Below, piece after piece: positions 33,003 through 44,802 of a DNA stretch of 55,858 nucleotides. How positions within the stretch are numbered: the first letter of the stretch is position 1; each line of letters starts with the position of its first letter. Position numbers and translations under genes: made by a program. The notes beneath the pieces were generated by a model. That model ran no database searches, was not told the DNA's origin, and was given only the letters and a program-made list of their open reading frames with translations. The DNA comes from Perkinsus olseni (taxonomy: Eukaryota > Perkinsozoa > Perkinsida > Perkinsidae): positions 1-55,858 of the forward strand of contig JABANP010000342.1 in the NCBI GenBank assembly GCA_013115135.1, in the 5' to 3' direction.

Positions 33003-36000
33003 ATGAGCATCCGCTCTCATGTAAGTCTTATCATCGGCATCACTGTTGCTGCGCTGTTAGCGGGGTATCGAGTGCGAGGGCTCTCCTTGGGGGCTGCTTT
33101 ACAGCAAGAGCCTTTCGCCTTACAGACGGGTTCTTCCCTTAAAGGTAATAAGATCAGCCACTGTTCTACAGATGATTGGTGATTCTCCTCAGGGAGTGCC
33201 TGTAAAGAGCCTCCGCCTGAGGTGGGTTCGGCTACTTGGGAGTGGCAGTCGTTTGACGGCGAGGAAGCGGCAGTGTACACATGTAGGCTTGCCGCCAGAC
33301 ACCATGTTCTAAGTGTGAGGGTAGTCCGTGCTAGGTGAACCGGGCACCCTCACTCCGGACAATAAGAAGACCTTCATCGTCAAATGCTCGGCCCTTGGGG
33401 CTTATGTTGGCCTGTCGAGGTGCGAGAGGCGAGGGTGCACCGATGTCCCTACCAGTATACCCAATGGGGAATTAGCGGGAAATGTGGTATGGAAATATTC
33501 ACGCTTGCACAGAGCCTTCATAGACATGCTACTTTAGGACCATGCTTCTGCCTTCATCGATCTCCAGTCCCACGGGAAGAGCTTCTCGAGGAGGCCCTTC
33601 GGCTTCCTCTTCCCTGGAGAGACCGTCAACTACACATGCAGTCTGGGCCATACCGGTGATGGTGTCCCTAACGGGCCAAAGACTATAGTGTACGTGTGCA
33701 ACTCGAGAGGGGAAATGGTAGTAATAGCTGGTGGGGGGGCTGTGGTGAGGTACGGAGTCCCATAAGGTGCCTCTTGGGTCATCCTTGTCGGGCTGCGAGC
33801 CGGTCAATTGCGGAGCCCCTCCCTACGTGAAGGCAGGGGAGGCGTTGGTGGAGGATATCCACGGGAAGATCTCCTACGGCCATAGTGTCGACTACAAGTG
33901 TGCCCCAGGCTTCACTGCAGGCTCACCGGCAGTCCACGACGCCCATGAGAATCATCACTTTACGGCGTACTAGGCAGTAGTGGTGGTGGGACCCTCACCG
34001 AGTGCTGTTGTCAGGACATGTGGGCCAGATGGTCATTGGCAGCCCTCGCCCTTCCCTACCTGCACTGCGGTCATGTGCCGCACACCTCTGCACGTGCCCA
34101 ACGCGAAGCCTTCCATTACGGCTGAGGTGGGATACCGTGCGCGGTACTGTAGGCCTAGTAGTCGTGGTGCTCAGGCCGCGGTCGTTCGTGTTGGGCAGCG
34201 CCTGGAGTATACTTGTGATGTGGGTTACACAACAACGGACGAGACTGGACAGTTCAGCCTCCCCTGCGAGACTGTCTGGAAGGCTGATGGCGACGTCAGG
34301 GTGTAAGCTGCGGGGCAACGCTCCCCATGAGCATCGATCCTGTATGTATTTTTAGGGAGATCACGAGCCCGAAGTCGGCACCATGCGAGCGAGTGGTGTG
34401 CCATGAGAAGCCGCCGTCTATCAATAATGCCACTCTGAGCTCTCCCCTCGACAACATAGACCTCCTGCGCTTCGACGATCAGGTAGGGCTCCTCCTTCTG
34501 GGGTACTTCTGGGTAGTAGTAGGCAGCTGATGTCCTTGCTCAGCTCAACTACACCTGTAGTGATGGCAACGCTGTTAATGGCGAGGCAGGCCGAAGGACG
34601 TTGACGGTGCGGTGTGATGCTGCGGGAGACTGGGAGTAAGCTGCTGGTGGTAAAGTGGGCCTGTGATGTTGGCTGCCTCTGTAGCGTCCCCATGGATACC
34701 TGCCAGCCTGTTCAATGTGGCGAGGTGGATGATATCCCATCACGATGGACCATGAACACAGACCGTGGCAACCTTACCACCGCCGGCTCTGCCATCATAG
34801 CTGGCCAGACGATCTCATTAGTAGGCCTGGGCAAACCTCCGCTACTACCATTGCATCGCTGTTGCCGTCCTTCAGTCCTGCAACACTCATTCCCGCATTG
34901 TGGGAAGCTCCCGCAGCACAGTGGAGGTCCTGTGCGGCGAGGATGGCAACTTCGTCAATCCAACGGGTGGTGTATGCGCAGCCGACTGTAAGCGGCTCAA
35001 CAGCAGCTTCTCCTGTCTGCTACTTCTTCTGATGACCATCAGGCCCCATGCCGGAGATAGAGGGGGCCCATGCAGTAGGCGTCGGCCGAGACACCTCCCA
35101 TGTACCCTACCAGAGCAGTCTGCAGTTCCAGTGTGATGAGCCTATCAAGTACCTAGAGGCCCGTGTGCGCCCTGCTGTTGGATGCCTGAATCAGGTCCCA
35201 CTTCGAGGTCTCCCTGGACTACCCTGTGTCGGTCACCGCCAAGCCCTTGACGCCGGACTCCTCGTCTGTGGACTTAACCTGCGGTCAAAGCGGGGAGCTC
35301 AGATACCGAGGTCATCAACTTCATTGGTATCGCGGTATCTTCAATACTTGTATTTTCAGATACGCTTCTAGGCAACATGGAGCTGTCCTGTGCGAAAAGG
35401 AGATGCACCGGTCCCTTGCCGGTTATCGCGCACGCCCGGGCGATCGATTTCAACCCTACCGAGGGCGGTAGAGTTGATGATCGTGTGGAGTTTGTCTGTG
35501 ATGATAAGTGGGCTCCTGGCGGGGATGGTGGGGTTACTGCTGTATGTGTGATTGACGAAGGGAAGACCGGTGAGTACTATGGGGACGACTGCGGTTCTGC
35601 AGTAGCGGTTGGTGACCTCGACAGGTGCAGAGCCTCGGTGGCGGCCTTCAGGAGAGGAATGCGTCCCGAGTTCCCCCTCTTTCGGGGTAGGGGTGTATAA
35701 AGAGGGTCATGAGCCCCCAATGGAGGTTGCTGGCGGGTAGACTTATGCTTCGCTCCGCTGTAGCTGTATGATAATTTACACAGGTCACAAGACTGTACCT
35801 GGCCAGAAGTGCCAGGGGCGACTGTGGAGGTGGGAGAGGACGCCCAGTCCGCTACTTACACATGCAAGGAGGCCAACAGGTCGCGATTAGTTTCGGCTCG
35901 TTGTGGTGCTAAGGTGAGCTGCTCAGATACATCTACAGCCGAGCGACGGTCACGGTTACCTGTGATAAGTTTTCGGATGGATCGTCAAGGCTGTCCATAC

Positions 36001-37604
36001 CACTGCCGGTAGTGGAGGGATGTACAGAGGAGGAGAAGGAGTGGTACGGTATGCTTGGGATGCTACGGGCGTTGAGGTCTAGTCAGGTGTTGGGATGATG
36101 AGCTCGGAGTCAAAGCCTCTCCTGGCCAGAGGGTATTGGTTTACTGTGATGACGACGAAGAGGATGAGGAAGGGGCTGGGGACACTCATACCTTTACCGC
36201 GTCCAGCACACCCTTCAATGCTGCTACAACCGTTACTGACAGGGCGTCAAGTCTGGGGCCTACCAACACCTCTACTGCTGGTCACGCTGGCCCGACCGAG
36301 GGCAGCGTATCCACGGAAGAGTCGGCCGTGTCAAGAGTCTCCATTGGCACTCCGCCTGCCCGAACTACCGTTGCTCATACTACTGTCAGCGGTAGCGTAA
36401 CCACAACACCGCCCACAGGAGGTGGGCCTCATCGTTATGAAGTGGAGCAATCAGGGGCGGGGTGAGTTTGGGCGCTTATGGTCATCACCAGTATCTTCCG
36501 ACTACTTCCCTTGTCTCAGATTGTCCGAGGCTGCCGAGCCTTCATTCGTACAGTCAATGGAATTGGAGTCCAGCCGACTGCTGCGAGGGGAGGCTCGAGG
36601 AGGAGGAGGAGGGCTGGAGCCGCCGGAGAGCCCCAATGGGAATGCAACAAGAGATGAGCATGAGATAAGGGATGGAGTGTGGGATACGACGATAGAGGAG
36701 CCTGTGAAGAGGATACCCTATAGGCTCATACCGTACTACAGGCAGAAGCTTGAAGGCAACAGTAACAATACTGAGGAGGTGGGCTCTAATCACACTGGGC
36801 ATGACGACGCCTCTCAGCCTCATACTGGGCATGAGGACGCCTCTCAGCCTCATACTGGGCATGAGGACGCCTCTCAGCCTCATACTGGGCATGAGGACGC
36901 CTCTCAGCCTCATACTGGGCATGAGGACGCCTCTCAGCCTCATACTGGGCGTGAGGACGCTTCAGGCCGCTATACTGGTGAGGAGGACGCTATTGGGTCA
37001 CATAATGGGGATGAGGACGGTACTGGGTCGCATAATGGGGATGAGGACGGTACTGGGTCGCATAATGAAGATGAGGACGGTACTGGGTCGCATAATGGGA
37101 ATGAGGACCTCAGTGCTTCCCCGCACAAGCATCGGTCTTCCATTGACGGGGTACATACTGAAGAGGTAGCGGACAGTAGGCAGCATCCTCCTGTTGTCCA
37201 TGATAAGGCGGGACACCACTCATGGGGGTTGGGTATACGGAATCATGAGAATTATGCGATGCTGTGCCGTAAAGATGGTAGCTGGTTGAAGCCTGAGGCA
37301 AGGGTCTGTAGACCGGTGGTGCGGGTGCAGCAAGAGCCCGCTCCTGAAGCCGAGGTAGGCTCATTTTATGTTGCCCCTCCACGCATCGCCTTCTCTTCAG
37401 CAAGGAGCCTTCACCTACGCTACCCATACATCGCCGAGTAAAGTAGCGGCTGGCCAGCTGTTGGCAGAAGTTGACGTCTCGAGAGCCCTCGGGAGTCGGG
37501 AGAGCGTTGCCGCTGCCTTCAGCATGAAGGGTCAAGCGCATCCGCTCTCCTTCATGGGGGCGGTTGCTATACCAACGCTCTTGTGCTTCATGCACGCCTT
37601 GTGA
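33003..37604 (+). CDS. Large sushi (CCP)-domain surface protein with probable GPI anchor
   Basis: Starts MSIRSHVSLIIGITVAALLA, a signal peptide. Many exons then carry sushi-like modules with paired cysteines and Tyr/Trp: CKEPPPEVGSATWEW...YTCR, GETVNYTCSLGHTG, CGAPPYVKAGEAL...VDYKCAPGF, CGPDGHWQPSPFPTC, GQRLEYTCDVGYTTTDETG, LNYTCSDGNAVNGE...CDAAGDW, RVEFVCDDKW, and a last one ending CRKDGSWLKPEARVC. A Ser/Thr-rich stalk (about 36,190-36,460) and an acidic repeat region (36,791-37,114) precede the last module. The final exon, joined over an intron of about 45 nt at 37,350, ends FMGAVAIPTLLCFMHAL, a hydrophobic C-terminus without a tail, typical of GPI signals. Likely a cell-surface adhesin or ligand-binding protein. 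Many internal joins are unresolved. Confidence 0.7.
36791..37114 (+). repeat. Two in-frame 30-bp coding repeat arrays in the sushi gene
   Basis: Six units starting at 36,791 and every 30 bp encode HTGHEDASQP with minor changes. Four units starting at 36,995 encode a GSHNGDEDGT-type decamer. Both are acidic and keep frame. Near-identity of units suggests recent expansion and likely length polymorphism. Confidence 0.9.
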
Positions 37605-37744
37605 TACCTCCTGTTAATCGGGAGCAGCATGTCTACCAAAGTAGCCAACCTGACATCGTCGTCGTCGTCGTTATCGTTGTTGGCCTTGCGTTGTCGTTGG
37701 GCAGCTGTAGTGCCATCAGTAGTTCCGAGTTCGCTTGACCCCAA

Positions 37745-40700
37745 ATGGATGGCCATCCCTCTGCCGCCCCCAACAGTCAACACTTCGGTGCTCAAGCTGT
37801 TGTCAACGCCACGGCGGTGCTCTTTGGGACTCACTCGGATGCTAATGCAAAGTAGGCTGCTGCTTCGTGACTGCTGGGAGGTCCACTGTGGAAGCTGTTA
37901 GGCGGCAAGCTGACGAATACCTTCGGCGCTTCGCTGAGGACAGTACCGCTATATGGCAAGTGTGGAAGACGTTACTTCAGGACGGCGACCCCAATGTTAA
38001 GTAGTACAACCGCCGTTGGGGTGGGACGTTCAGGCCTTATACTGTGCGCAGGTTCATTGCTGCGCAGACGATGTACCTGAGGGCTCGGTCATCATCCTCT
38101 GGACGTCCTCCCATGGTCAAGGAGTTGTTCACCATCCTATCGCAGGGAGGGGATAGTGGGTTACCTCCATTGGTGCTGCAGCGACTGGCCCTCACACTAG
38201 CGGCCTTGGCAGCCCGTGCAGTGTACTCCAACAGGGAGGAGGAGGCAGCGGAGTGGCTGCAGGGAGCTGCTCCCGGCTACTCTCCAGTGAAGGCTCTCGT
38301 TGACTTTACCGTATCCTCGCCTGCTCACGTTGGCATGGGCCTGTTCATGCTGACGTCTCTGGCTAGCGAATGTTCTGCTTTGGTCGACCGAGGCATGCGG
38401 AGTCGCCAGTCCCTGCCGCCCATCCCGGATTTGGAGTCGGTGTGGTCCCTCCTGCCGCAGGCTAACCCTACTGTGGACCAGGCCCATGATTTGATCACAG
38501 CATGGGGGAGAGCTACCTCCTCTCTGCAGTTGGGCTCCTCATCGCCGCTGTGCAATGTAGGTGTTGCCCAGTGGCTGGTCTCCCATAACATGCTGGACAC
38601 CATAGTGGACTGCCTCGAGCATAGCCCCAACGCCTACTCACAGTGGAGCACTACCAAGGGCGAGTCAGCTCAGTTGTTGTCTAAGTGCTCCGATGGCGAG
38701 CGTGTTGCTCTCGCCTCCGTCCTATCCTTCCTACGTAATGTTGGCAGCAACTTGGAGAAGGCTGATCGTGATGAGGTTGGCAAGGCCGCTCGGTACTGTA
38801 GGGTCTTGGCATGTTCGTGGACGCCATTGCTCTTCGACACCTCTGGGGAAGTCATACTACCCTGTATGGCCGGTATTTTTGCGGCTCCCTCGATGGCCTG
38901 TCTGCGCCGCTTCGCCGGTCCTCGACGTTTGGGAATCTCTGAGGGGCATGTGGAATGAGGAGTGCCTGAGTGCAGAGCAAGTAGCGACTCTAATAAGGGT
39001 ACTTGGTGGGCCGACCATCGAGGCTGTGTTGCGCTTCTCTAGAGTAGATTCCGTACCACTTCACGCCAGTCGAGCGGACGATGGGGAGGAGGAAGGGCGG
39101 GAGAACTTCCGAGCTTTCCGTGACCTATCGCGTGATGTCACAGTAGACGTGTATTCCCTAGCTAATGGTCTCGGCCACGGTGATGCCTTTTTGGACCAGT
39201 GCTGTCGTGGTCAGGAGGCTCCAGTAGAGCTCGAGGCCAGCCTGCATGTCTTGATGGGGGTTGCTGAGCTCTACTCGGGTGCCGGTCGAGTGCCCTCCCC
39301 GATCCAACATATTTTAGAGAAGGGTCTGGTCGCAGCTAGCAACCCCTCCTGTAGCGTGCCATTGTGCCAAGCCGTGGCTGGGCTGCTCACCACCATTGCC
39401 GGGCAGGTGGCGGCTGTCCCCGGCCTCCTCAAGGCTGCTATTGAGTGGTCCGCTGGGGTAGGCCTGGATAGATGCCCAAGTGAGGTGACAACAGCTCTGA
39501 TGGCTCTGTGTAGTGAGGAGAGTGCCCTACCAGTATTGCTGCCAGTAGTGGAGCAAGGGCTCTTGCCGAGGGCCAAGGCAGCAGCCCAGCACATCTCCCC
39601 AGAAGCTGATGCCACTATGTTCGGGGCCCTCGTGTGTGTGGTCCGGTCCATAGAGGATAAGCAGGCCAAGGATGTGGGCTTGGCGACGGTACTCACAGAC
39701 GCCCTCACTATGAAGCCCTTCGAGCTCATGGCGGACTTCTATCGAGAGGTGCTCCGAGCGCAGACTTGCTGCTGGGCAGTCGCGGCCCAGAAGGATTCCC
39801 GCACTCCCCAGCGGGACGCCCTGCCCAGGTCAACCCGAATCCTGGCACAGCATCTCCGCGTACATGCGGACAGCTTATACAAGTACTTGTCGGCCGCTGG
39901 TCCAGCTGTCTACTCGACGGCTATCCGGGCTGGCCCCTCTCCTGCCCACAAGAGATTGCCTGGGGGAATTGAACCCGACCTCGATAGCTCCTGTTTGCCA
40001 CCATTACTTGCGCTACCTGGTGCGGGCTACTGCAGGCAGCATGCGAACGCCTGAAGGAGCTGACCTGGCGAGTGCCCTTCTCGACCTCTGTGCTCGGCTG
40101 CTGCGTGAGGGTGTCGTCTGTCCTCTGTCTATTGTTGCTGATTGGGTTATGTATGGTGGCTGCTCCACGGCTGCCATGCTACAACCGATACTCTCCCTAG
40201 GCCTTCAGGCTACTGACCGCTCTTGCACGGCTCACGGCGTACAGACTGCTGCACCTTTATTCCAGCTACTCTATTGGGCTGCTGTGGAGAATAGGGATTC
40301 TGGCCTTTATCAGAACTCCGAAGTACTTGCTGCCACGCTTGCTGTGGCCGTTCGTTCCTGCTTGCCCTCGACTGATAGAGAGCTAGACTCGTGGGTACTG
40401 CGGTACTTGGCGAGGCTCGTGACGGCGAGAGACGAGCTGGTGCGGAGGGCGGTCCAAGGCGAGTTCCAGAATTTAGTCGTTGGCCTTTTGCGGAACTTCA
40501 CTCGCTACAACAGAGCGAATGCTAGCCGTACCTACGCCCTCTTCCAAGCGCTGCTCGAGGTCTACCCGCAGCAGTTCAGACAAGTCTGTGTGTCGGCCTT
40601 CAACGACAACTCAATCGACAGTGTTGACAAGAAGCTCAGTCCGGCTCAGAAGTCATTAGCCTTGGACTGCTTCGGCGCCCTACGGGGCATGAAGCTGAAG

Positions 40701-40835
40701 ATGTTCCTCACCGTCCTTACCAATATAGATCTAGGGCTAGTCTCGGCAGACGAGGGACTTGTGCCGTACGAGGCTATGCTGGAGGCCGAGAGAGCGCCCA
40801 AGCAGGGAGGTGTTATTGATCTTACCATCGACTGA
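37745..40835 (+). CDS. Importin-beta family receptor, transportin-3/importin-13-like
   Basis: Nuclear transport receptor of HEAT repeats. The first exons join over introns of about 50 and 33 nt to give RQADEYLRRFAEDSTAIWQV and YTVRRFIAAQTMYLRARSSS, then LQRLALTLAALAARAV, the family pattern in which NxRxFAAQTL is followed by the ALA-LA helix. Further HEAT helices follow (EVILPCMAGIFAAPS, VLDVWESLRGMW, PSPIQHILEKGL, SRTYALFQALLEVYPQQF). Total is about 940 aa, normal for the family. The C-terminus GVIDLTID contains a SUMO-interaction-like VIDLT. Between about 38,900 and 38,945 the frame shifts by +1 with no GT-AG solution, so a real or sequencing frame break exists. An 88-nt intron at 39,900-39,987 contains a tRNA-like B box. 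Confidence 0.7.
39962..39980 (-). other. tRNA B-box-like sequence inside the receptor-gene intron
   Basis: Minus strand GGGTTCAATTCCC fits the B box GGTTCRANNCC. Only three of five T-stem pairs form and no T run follows, so this is the weakest of the tRNA-like cases. Confidence 0.25.
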
Positions 40836-41126
40836 TTGCTGTTACTTTTACTCCGGAGTACCATTGCCACATTCGCTGCCACTCTTAGTGGCGGCTGATA
40901 CAATAATACCGACGTTGTGTCTTCTAATATGCTGTTACACTTTTCACACGACTCATGTGCGCCTTGCGGTTGTATTAATGAGGGATGGACGGGTCTGCCT
41001 CGCGGCTGGCTTTGGACGGGCTAGCTACAGTGGGCGGGGGCGATTGCTGAGCTGCATGAAGGACTGGTGGAACGACAGAAACCTCTCTTGACCATCAGAA
41101 TTGTATGCTTGTTGTTGTTGCCTCAG

Positions 41127-42916
41127 ATGGCCGCTGCCTCCTTGTCGGCCTTAGTGATGCCACTATGCACCTCTGACTGGGATATGGTGGTGGCTGTCCT
41201 TACCGGCTGTCTAAATAGCAATACTAAGATCATCACCACCAGTGCTCAGCTCGACCTGCTGCTCTCCTGCGTCACGTCGATCCATCTTATACCGCAGCCT
41301 TGGACACGGCGCCAAGTACTAGTTCTCACGACATGCATACTGGTACGGAGTGGGCTGATGGGAGTCCCTGCCGTCCTGGGAGAGTACCTCCTCAGGTCGT
41401 GGGATGACTGTGACCTTGGTGCTACACTCACCTTCGATGACGCGAGGTTCCTCATATGCCTGGCTCACAGTAGTAAAGGGAGGAATGATGAGCCTTTGAT
41501 GTGTCGAATCCTGAGATCACTGAGGGTTGCCGCCACCTTCCTGTCGTCTACTCACGTGCAATCGACATTGGAGATGCTGCTTGACATCATGCTCAGAACT
41601 GGCTGGTCACACGGCAGCTTTCGTCGTCCATGCGGGATGTGCGCTCTACTGCGCTGCTTCGATTCGGGAGCACCTACCGAGGTTGATGTGGTCGACACTT
41701 GTCTGCAGCTCATCCAGGCCTGTCGCCGGAGTGGCCGATTGGACAGGATGGAGGGATGCCTCAGAGGGAGGTTAATGGAACATGAGGCGGCTGAGATCCC
41801 TATGATGTGCTTCATAGGAGCGTTGAGGAAACCGCAAGATTGCAAGTGGTTGCAAGGAAGGCTATCGAGCCACCCCTATCCGCCCTGTGGTCAGAGGGGT
41901 GATAGTTTCTCTATACAACTTCTGAGCAGCTCGGGCTGTCGGAGTGTGTGGATGACCTCCTGTACTGCGCAACCGAGGGGTGCTTCCCTGTGGACGTCGG
42001 CAACATGCACCTTCACCTATCGAGACACTCCCCTGAAATCGCCACGGCTCTCGGGAGGGCACTTTTGGCGGCCTCTAGTCCGCAAGCAGCGGCTGGCCGA
42101 GCGCTTCATGTGATTCGCCAGCATGCGTTGCAGTGGTCGAGTCTGTGGCGGTCGCGAGAAGAAAGGATACGCTGGCTGGGAGAGGGCTTCTATATGGTCG
42201 TTTGTGTGGTCTTCAAGGGCCTGATAGGCTTCGTTCCGCCAGAGGCCGTCCTCGAGACGGTATTGATGCTCAACGGCTTCAGACAGGACACAGCTGATAG
42301 CGAGGCTTTGGTCTCCACTGCCCTGTCGAAGGTGGACCCTGGAGAGCTTGCCAGACTCATCCTGCCACTACGAGAAGGTGATGAGTTGGTGACGGGCCTG
42401 TCGTGGTTGGGGCAGAAGGGCAGTGAGGTCTGCAACAGGCTGTGTTTGCCCCTCCTCTATCGAGGTCTGCTCACCTCGGTCGCAGCTGCCACCGCCCTCA
42501 TGGCTGTTGCCGCTGGTGGATTGCCCTACCGTCACCGCCTGGAGTTCGTGTCAAGAGCGCTGGATGTGCATAGACCAGAGCAGTGTGGGCCACTCAGCCT
42601 TGCCATCTGCCGGCTGATGGAGGCTGCTGATACGGATGCTGACCTCGCTGGAAGGATGCTGTCCTCAGCCCGTGACGCTACCCTGCAGTGCGCAGACGCC
42701 CACACAGCCGCCTCGCTGTATGAGGTCTTCCTCAGAGCAGGCCGGCGATGGGCGCCATTGGCGGCTGAGCTGCTCTTGTCCCAACAACGTTCGATGCCGA
42801 GGAGATCTTCCGGCGGAGTGGTCACGTCTGAGTATGACTTGGTGTCGAAGAGTACGATGTTCCATCAGTGGATACAGCTGGTGCACCCCTCCAGCCTCCT
42901 GACTAGCTCCCTATGA
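41127..42916 (+). CDS. Helical-repeat protein, function unknown
   Basis: Starts MAAASLSALVMPLCTSDWDM directly after TTGTTGTTGTTGCCTCAG, an excellent splice (possibly trans-splice) acceptor. The protein is almost wholly amphipathic helices, rich in Leu/Ala/Arg (QLDLLLSCVTSIHL, RILRSLRVAATFL, STLEMLLDIMLRTGW, VDTCLQLIQACRRSGRL, EEVSRAL-type pairs further on) and ends LVHPSSLLTSSL. It resembles helical-hairpin RNA-binding families such as FASTK/RAP or octotricopeptide proteins, but no RAP domain is seen, so no name is given. The frame changes between 41,830 and 41,945; no in-phase GT-AG intron could be fixed there. Confidence 0.6.
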
Positions 42917-43043
42917 TGATCAGGGGCCACCCACTGATTTAATTCGGCCATTGCATCATTGACGTTTCTAAGGCTACTGCTGCCGCTGTCGTGTAGGGGG
43001 CCGCGGCGGCGGATAGTGAGTCTTCCACTCAGCTAATACACTC

Positions 43044-43979
43044 ATGCGCCTACTGGGCCTGTTGCTGCTCTTGCCGGCCGTCATCTTGGCAGTCCGCCGT
43101 CGCCACCACCATCGGACTTCATCGCTCCTCCAGCAGAAGTCAGTAGCACCGGTGGACTCCCCCGACGCCAGGGTCTTGGAGAGGGATACTCCGCGACTGA
43201 TGAGTAAGCCTGTTCCCATTCTCGCCATAGATGGAGTTTGGTCTCCTTCTTGGCAAGGTACTGGCATTGAGGAGGAGCTGCCGCAAAGTGCCTACAAACC
43301 TGAGGTCAGTATGGCTGCCTCAGGGCGTGTATGTCTAGCGTGCACTTGGTTTGACCTGCAATCATAATAGGGGCAACTGCGCTTACTACAGTTACTCCAC
43401 TAGAGTTTGGACTGTAGGCGTTGGAATGTATACCCATTGGGGGTAGACAATACTGCGGCGGCTGAGGCTTATAGCGCATAGTTACAAGGATGGTCCGCCT
43501 TGACCCCAGTTCAATAGCCAACAACAGCAGGCTTCCCGTATCGAGTCGTTAGCGACACGATCAGCGTGATTGTCATAGGCCACTGTGTCTGGACTCTCAT
43601 TGTGGCTTGCAGATACTATCGCCGGAGACCAAGGCCCAGTTGGGATTCTTTTCGAGGATGTTGGCGAGGCTGGGGGCCGAGTCTGGGCAGCTCCACACCC
43701 CGGCCAGGTCGGAGGACATAAGCAAATTCATGAACTTCAGGCAGACTAAGTGAGCAGCGATGGCGGTGGGTTTACTCGGCGGAGCGATGTTTTTTTAGAT
43801 GCTGCGCCCCGGAGGTCAAAGGTTTTGATGCCTTCGCGGAATCTGAGGGACAGCCAGTTCGAGCTGAGAACATATCGGTCAATTTACAACAGCTGAGGGC
43901 TGTTAATTTGGACGGCGAGGCTGACCTTGTCAGTGGTGGGCACGGACAGGGCCTGTCAGGCTTTCGGCCTACTCGTTAG
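43044..43979 (+). CDS. Small single-pass membrane protein, unknown
   Basis: Starts MRLLGLLLLLPAVILAVRRR, a signal anchor or signal peptide followed by a basic cluster. Exon 1 runs to about 43,302 (SAYKPE). Later exons read ILSPETKAQLGFFSRMLARL to SKFMNFRQTK and, across a GTGAGC...TTTTTTTAG intron of about 49 nt, CCAPEVKGFDAFAES and NISVNLQQLRAVNLDG to a stop at 43,977. The middle (43,303-43,605) is probably intronic with perhaps one small exon. No domain recognised. Its stop is 27 bp from the next start. Confidence 0.5.
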
Positions 43980-44006
43980 CATGGCAGTTGGAGCCCTACT
44001 ATTGAC

Positions 44007-44734
44007 ATGTTGATGCGCATCCTGTTGTCGCTGCTCGACTGTGACGCTGGTTGGGTTGGTGGCTGGGTGTGGTACGGTTTCTCAGGATTACCTTGCTTCA
44101 TGTCCTTGAGCATCAGCAGCATCAGCCAGTTCATAGTCGGGGTGGCCGTCACACTACAGTTCGCTGACGTCATTACAGGGCATCTCAAGAAGAATACTCC
44201 GACCTCGGCAGCGGTAGGAACTACGAAGTATTATGGTCAACCTGAGTGGCGATGATCTTCTCAGGAGTCGGAGAACCCGTGGTTGAATGCACTCTGGCGG
44301 CCATAGTGGGAGGAGGATTCTTCTTGGTTGCGGAATGTCTCAGCCGCCTCAATGTATTGCCGGACAGAGTTGGGGCTATGTTCCATGATAGAGCACTTAA
44401 TGCTCATCAGAATTGGGAGAGGCATTTTAGAAGGTAAAAATGGAAGACCCGGGGATCGAACCAGGGACTCGTTGGCATCAGGTCTGTAGTGGAGGCAGGA
44501 GTAGCGGTGGCGTCTTCGTGGGCTGCGGCCAACCACCTATCGGCTGGCATCCCTCTTTCGGTTGCTATTGGCATCACTGCAGCTATTTGGTCCGTCGTTA
44601 TCTGCCATTCCTTGGACATCTTCGCGGGTGTAGAGGTCGACAGCAGACCAGCAGCAGCAGCAGCAGCTGGGAAGGACAATGCTACGGATCGCGATGTAGG
44701 TATCACCGCTGTCCGTGCGTTGGTCGTGGGATAG
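44007..44734 (+). CDS. Small polytopic membrane protein, loosely ZIP-transporter-like
   Basis: MLMRILLSLLDCDAG, then hydrophobic segments around SISSISQFIVGVAVTLQF, CTLAAIVGGGFFLVAECLSR, HLSAGIPLSVAIGITAAIW and VVICHSLDIFAGV, ending VRALVVG. The pattern GGGFFLVAE...HLSAGIPLSVAIG...CHSLDIF faintly recalls ZIP metal transporters (GGIFLFFLVE, HNFTDGLALG, CHELPHE), but the metal-binding His/Glu set is mostly missing, so function is not assigned. The intron at 44,434-44,481 joins HFRR to SVVEAGVAVASSWAA and is made of antisense tRNA sequence; another short intron is needed near 44,245. Confidence 0.5.
44434..44481 (-). other. Intron composed of an antisense tRNA 3' half
   Basis: The 48-nt GT-AG intron on the plus strand reads, on the minus strand, as anticodon-loop sequence ATGCCAA, then T arm CCTGG-TTCGATC-CCCGG (four of five pairs), acceptor strand GTCTTCC, discriminator A and TTTTT. 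Loop position gives anticodon GCC (Gly) if the fold is right; the anticodon stem has one mismatch. A partly complementary 5' acceptor (six of seven pairs) lies at 44,512-44,518 in the next exon. Confidence 0.55.
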
Positions 44735-44802
44735 TTACTACCTATCCATAACCGTTGCTCACAGCGAGGGCTGCCATTCATGTTGATGATGATGATAGGC
44801 AC

